NCBI GenBank assembly: GCA_025917655.1
Contig: CP084618.1
Coordinates: forward strand, 434,001 to 498,000
Source: Chlorella sorokiniana
Lineage: Eukaryota > Chlorophyta > Trebouxiophyceae > Chlorellales > Chlorellaceae
DNA length: 64,000 nt
Direction: 5' to 3'
Part shown: positions 62,924 through 64,000 of the stretch, piece by piece
Layout of the letters: the number at the start of each line of letters is the position of its first letter
Position numbering within the stretch: position 1 is the first letter of the stretch
Notes under the pieces: model-generated
The model's database searches: none
The model's input: only the letters and a program-made list of their open reading frames with translations
What the model was told of the DNA's origin: nothing
Program-made: the position numbers and the translations under genes

Positions 62924-64000
62924 ATGCCCAGCCACAGTTTGCTCCGTGACTTTGCCGCCCTGAACGAGGGCTTGTGCGATCCCTCCCTGAGCGATGAGGC
63001 AAATTTTCGGTTGGTGACGCTTACAGACAAATTATTCAAAGCTTTAATAGATGATGAAGTCGCGCGCAGCTTGGACCCAGCAGAGCTGCTCGAGTAAGTT
63101 TACCGTGCCAGCGCTGCCTCCCTGCCTCCAAGTGGTGTCCTGGATGCGTTTTGCGGCCTCAGAGCCTCAGATGAGGTATTGAACAAACCACAGAGCTCCT
63201 AGCCGCCTTCACCGGCCTTTTTGACCCGCCGCCCATAGCCGCTGCCGCTCCCCCGCCTGGGCAACCCCGCAGGTCGATGCTGTCGCTGTCGTTTAGCCTC
63301 TTCCGGCTCGGCATTAGAGGTGCCGATCACGTCACCTGGTGGCAAACGTATGCTTTGTGCAAGCCGGTTGAGGCACTGGCTCGCCTGGCAATCGCACTTG
63401 GAGGGAGAGGCGCCGCCCTGACGCAGGTGCAGGCGGTCCAGCTGGCCTCTTCCCTGGCCGTTGTTTGGCAGCGGGGCCGCCGCCTGCTGGAGCACCGTTT
63501 GAATATGGCGCGTGCTAGCCGCATGTTGGGAAATGAGATGGACGAAAATTTGTACTTAAGAATTGTCTCCTGCCAGAGCTTCGCCGTGCGCAACATGCTG
63601 ACTTTCTTGCACTTTAAGGCGCCCCCGGGGCAGCCGCCAGCTTTGCACGCGGCTTCATGAGGCCAGGCACGGTGCTGCCCTGGCTGGAGGCTGTGGCTGA
63701 GGTGTCCAACTTGGTGGCGACAAGCGAACGGGAGTCCGGTGAGCCGCCAACATGCAGCACTGCCTGAATCGTCGTTTGCCCTCCTGCCTCCTTTGCAACT
63801 GCTGCAGCCACAATGCTTGGCAGCGTACTTACTGCGAAGAACGAAGCACAAACTGCACATGCGTGTGCCCTGCACCCTGCTGTGCAGAGTATTTTCTGGA
63901 GCACGTGTCCCAGCTGTCCATATCCATTCGTTTCATCATGAGCAAGCCAGAGCATCAAGAGTTGCAGGGGGCGCTTGCTTCCAAACCGTCCACACAAGAT
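62924..64000 (+). CDS. Unrecognised helical protein, 3' end outside window
   Basis: I do not recognise this protein. The start at 62924 opens MPSHSLLRDFAALNEGLCDP, then NFRLVTLTDKLFKALIDDE and LDPAELLE; a donor GTAAGT follows at about 63096. The second exon starts near 63274 and joins in phase, with SMLSLSFSLFRLGIRGADH, ALARLAIALGGRGAALTQV, VVWQRGRRLLEHRLNMARA, NEMDENLYLRIVSCQSFAV and NMLTFLHFKAPPG. After an apparent one-base loss near 63630 the frame continues FMRPGTVLPWLEAVAEVSNL to a GTGAGC donor near 63739. A third exon (from about 63888) gives YFLEHVSQLSISIRFIMSKP and runs off the window. Predicted mostly helical, no signal peptide, G+C lower than its neighbours in the first exon. Splice phases agree across all three exons, so a real gene is likely. 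Confidence 0.6.

Overview
The window is 64 kb of nuclear DNA from a eukaryote, most probably a unicellular green alga of Chlorella-like (trebouxiophyte) type. The evidence is very high G+C, genes cut by many short GT-AG and GC-AG introns packed with GT/CA and G/C-rich simple repeats, short intergenic gaps, TGTAA polyadenylation motifs after several genes, and a mix of plastid-type genes (chloroplast chaperonin 60 beta, nuclear gyrA, hisC with transit peptide) with ordinary eukaryotic ones. The species call is inference. I see no transposon, viral element, tRNA, rRNA or CRISPR array.

Layout, left to right: the 3' part of a USP5/UBP14-type deubiquitinase (+); arginine deiminase (-); a p115/Uso1 vesicle tether (-); an unrecognised tail-anchored protein (-); an RBM34/Nop12-type nucleolar RNA-binding protein (+); DNA gyrase subunit A (-); chaperonin CPN60 beta (+, divergent from gyrA); an unrecognised coiled-coil protein (-); a secreted potato-type-I protease inhibitor (+); histidinol-phosphate aminotransferase (-); the GARP subunit VPS54 (-); the cohesin loader MAU2/SCC4 (+, divergent from VPS54); condensin SMC2 (+); a MeaB/MMAA-type G protein of cobalamin metabolism (-); the mitotic E2 enzyme UBE2C (+); and the 5' part of an unrecognised gene (+) that runs off the end.

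The genes do not form one pathway, but there are local groupings. gyrA and CPN60 beta, both organelle proteins, are divergent neighbours. MAU2, SMC2 and, one gene further on, UBE2C all act on mitotic chromosomes. VPS54 and p115 both tether Golgi/endosomal vesicles.

Two features cut across the window. First, nearly every conserved gene loses its frame by one or two bases inside highly conserved motifs, nearly always at short G or C runs and nearly always as a deficit. This looks like uncorrected sequence-assembly error rather than gene decay, so the CDS entries below span several frames. Second, at least four introns carry tandem duplications phased on a splice site, and GC-AG introns are unusually common. 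I found no convincing undescribed multi-gene system; the most unusual material is in the intron architecture and in three orphan genes. Exon limits were placed by hand from splice signals and family conservation and should be read as best estimates.
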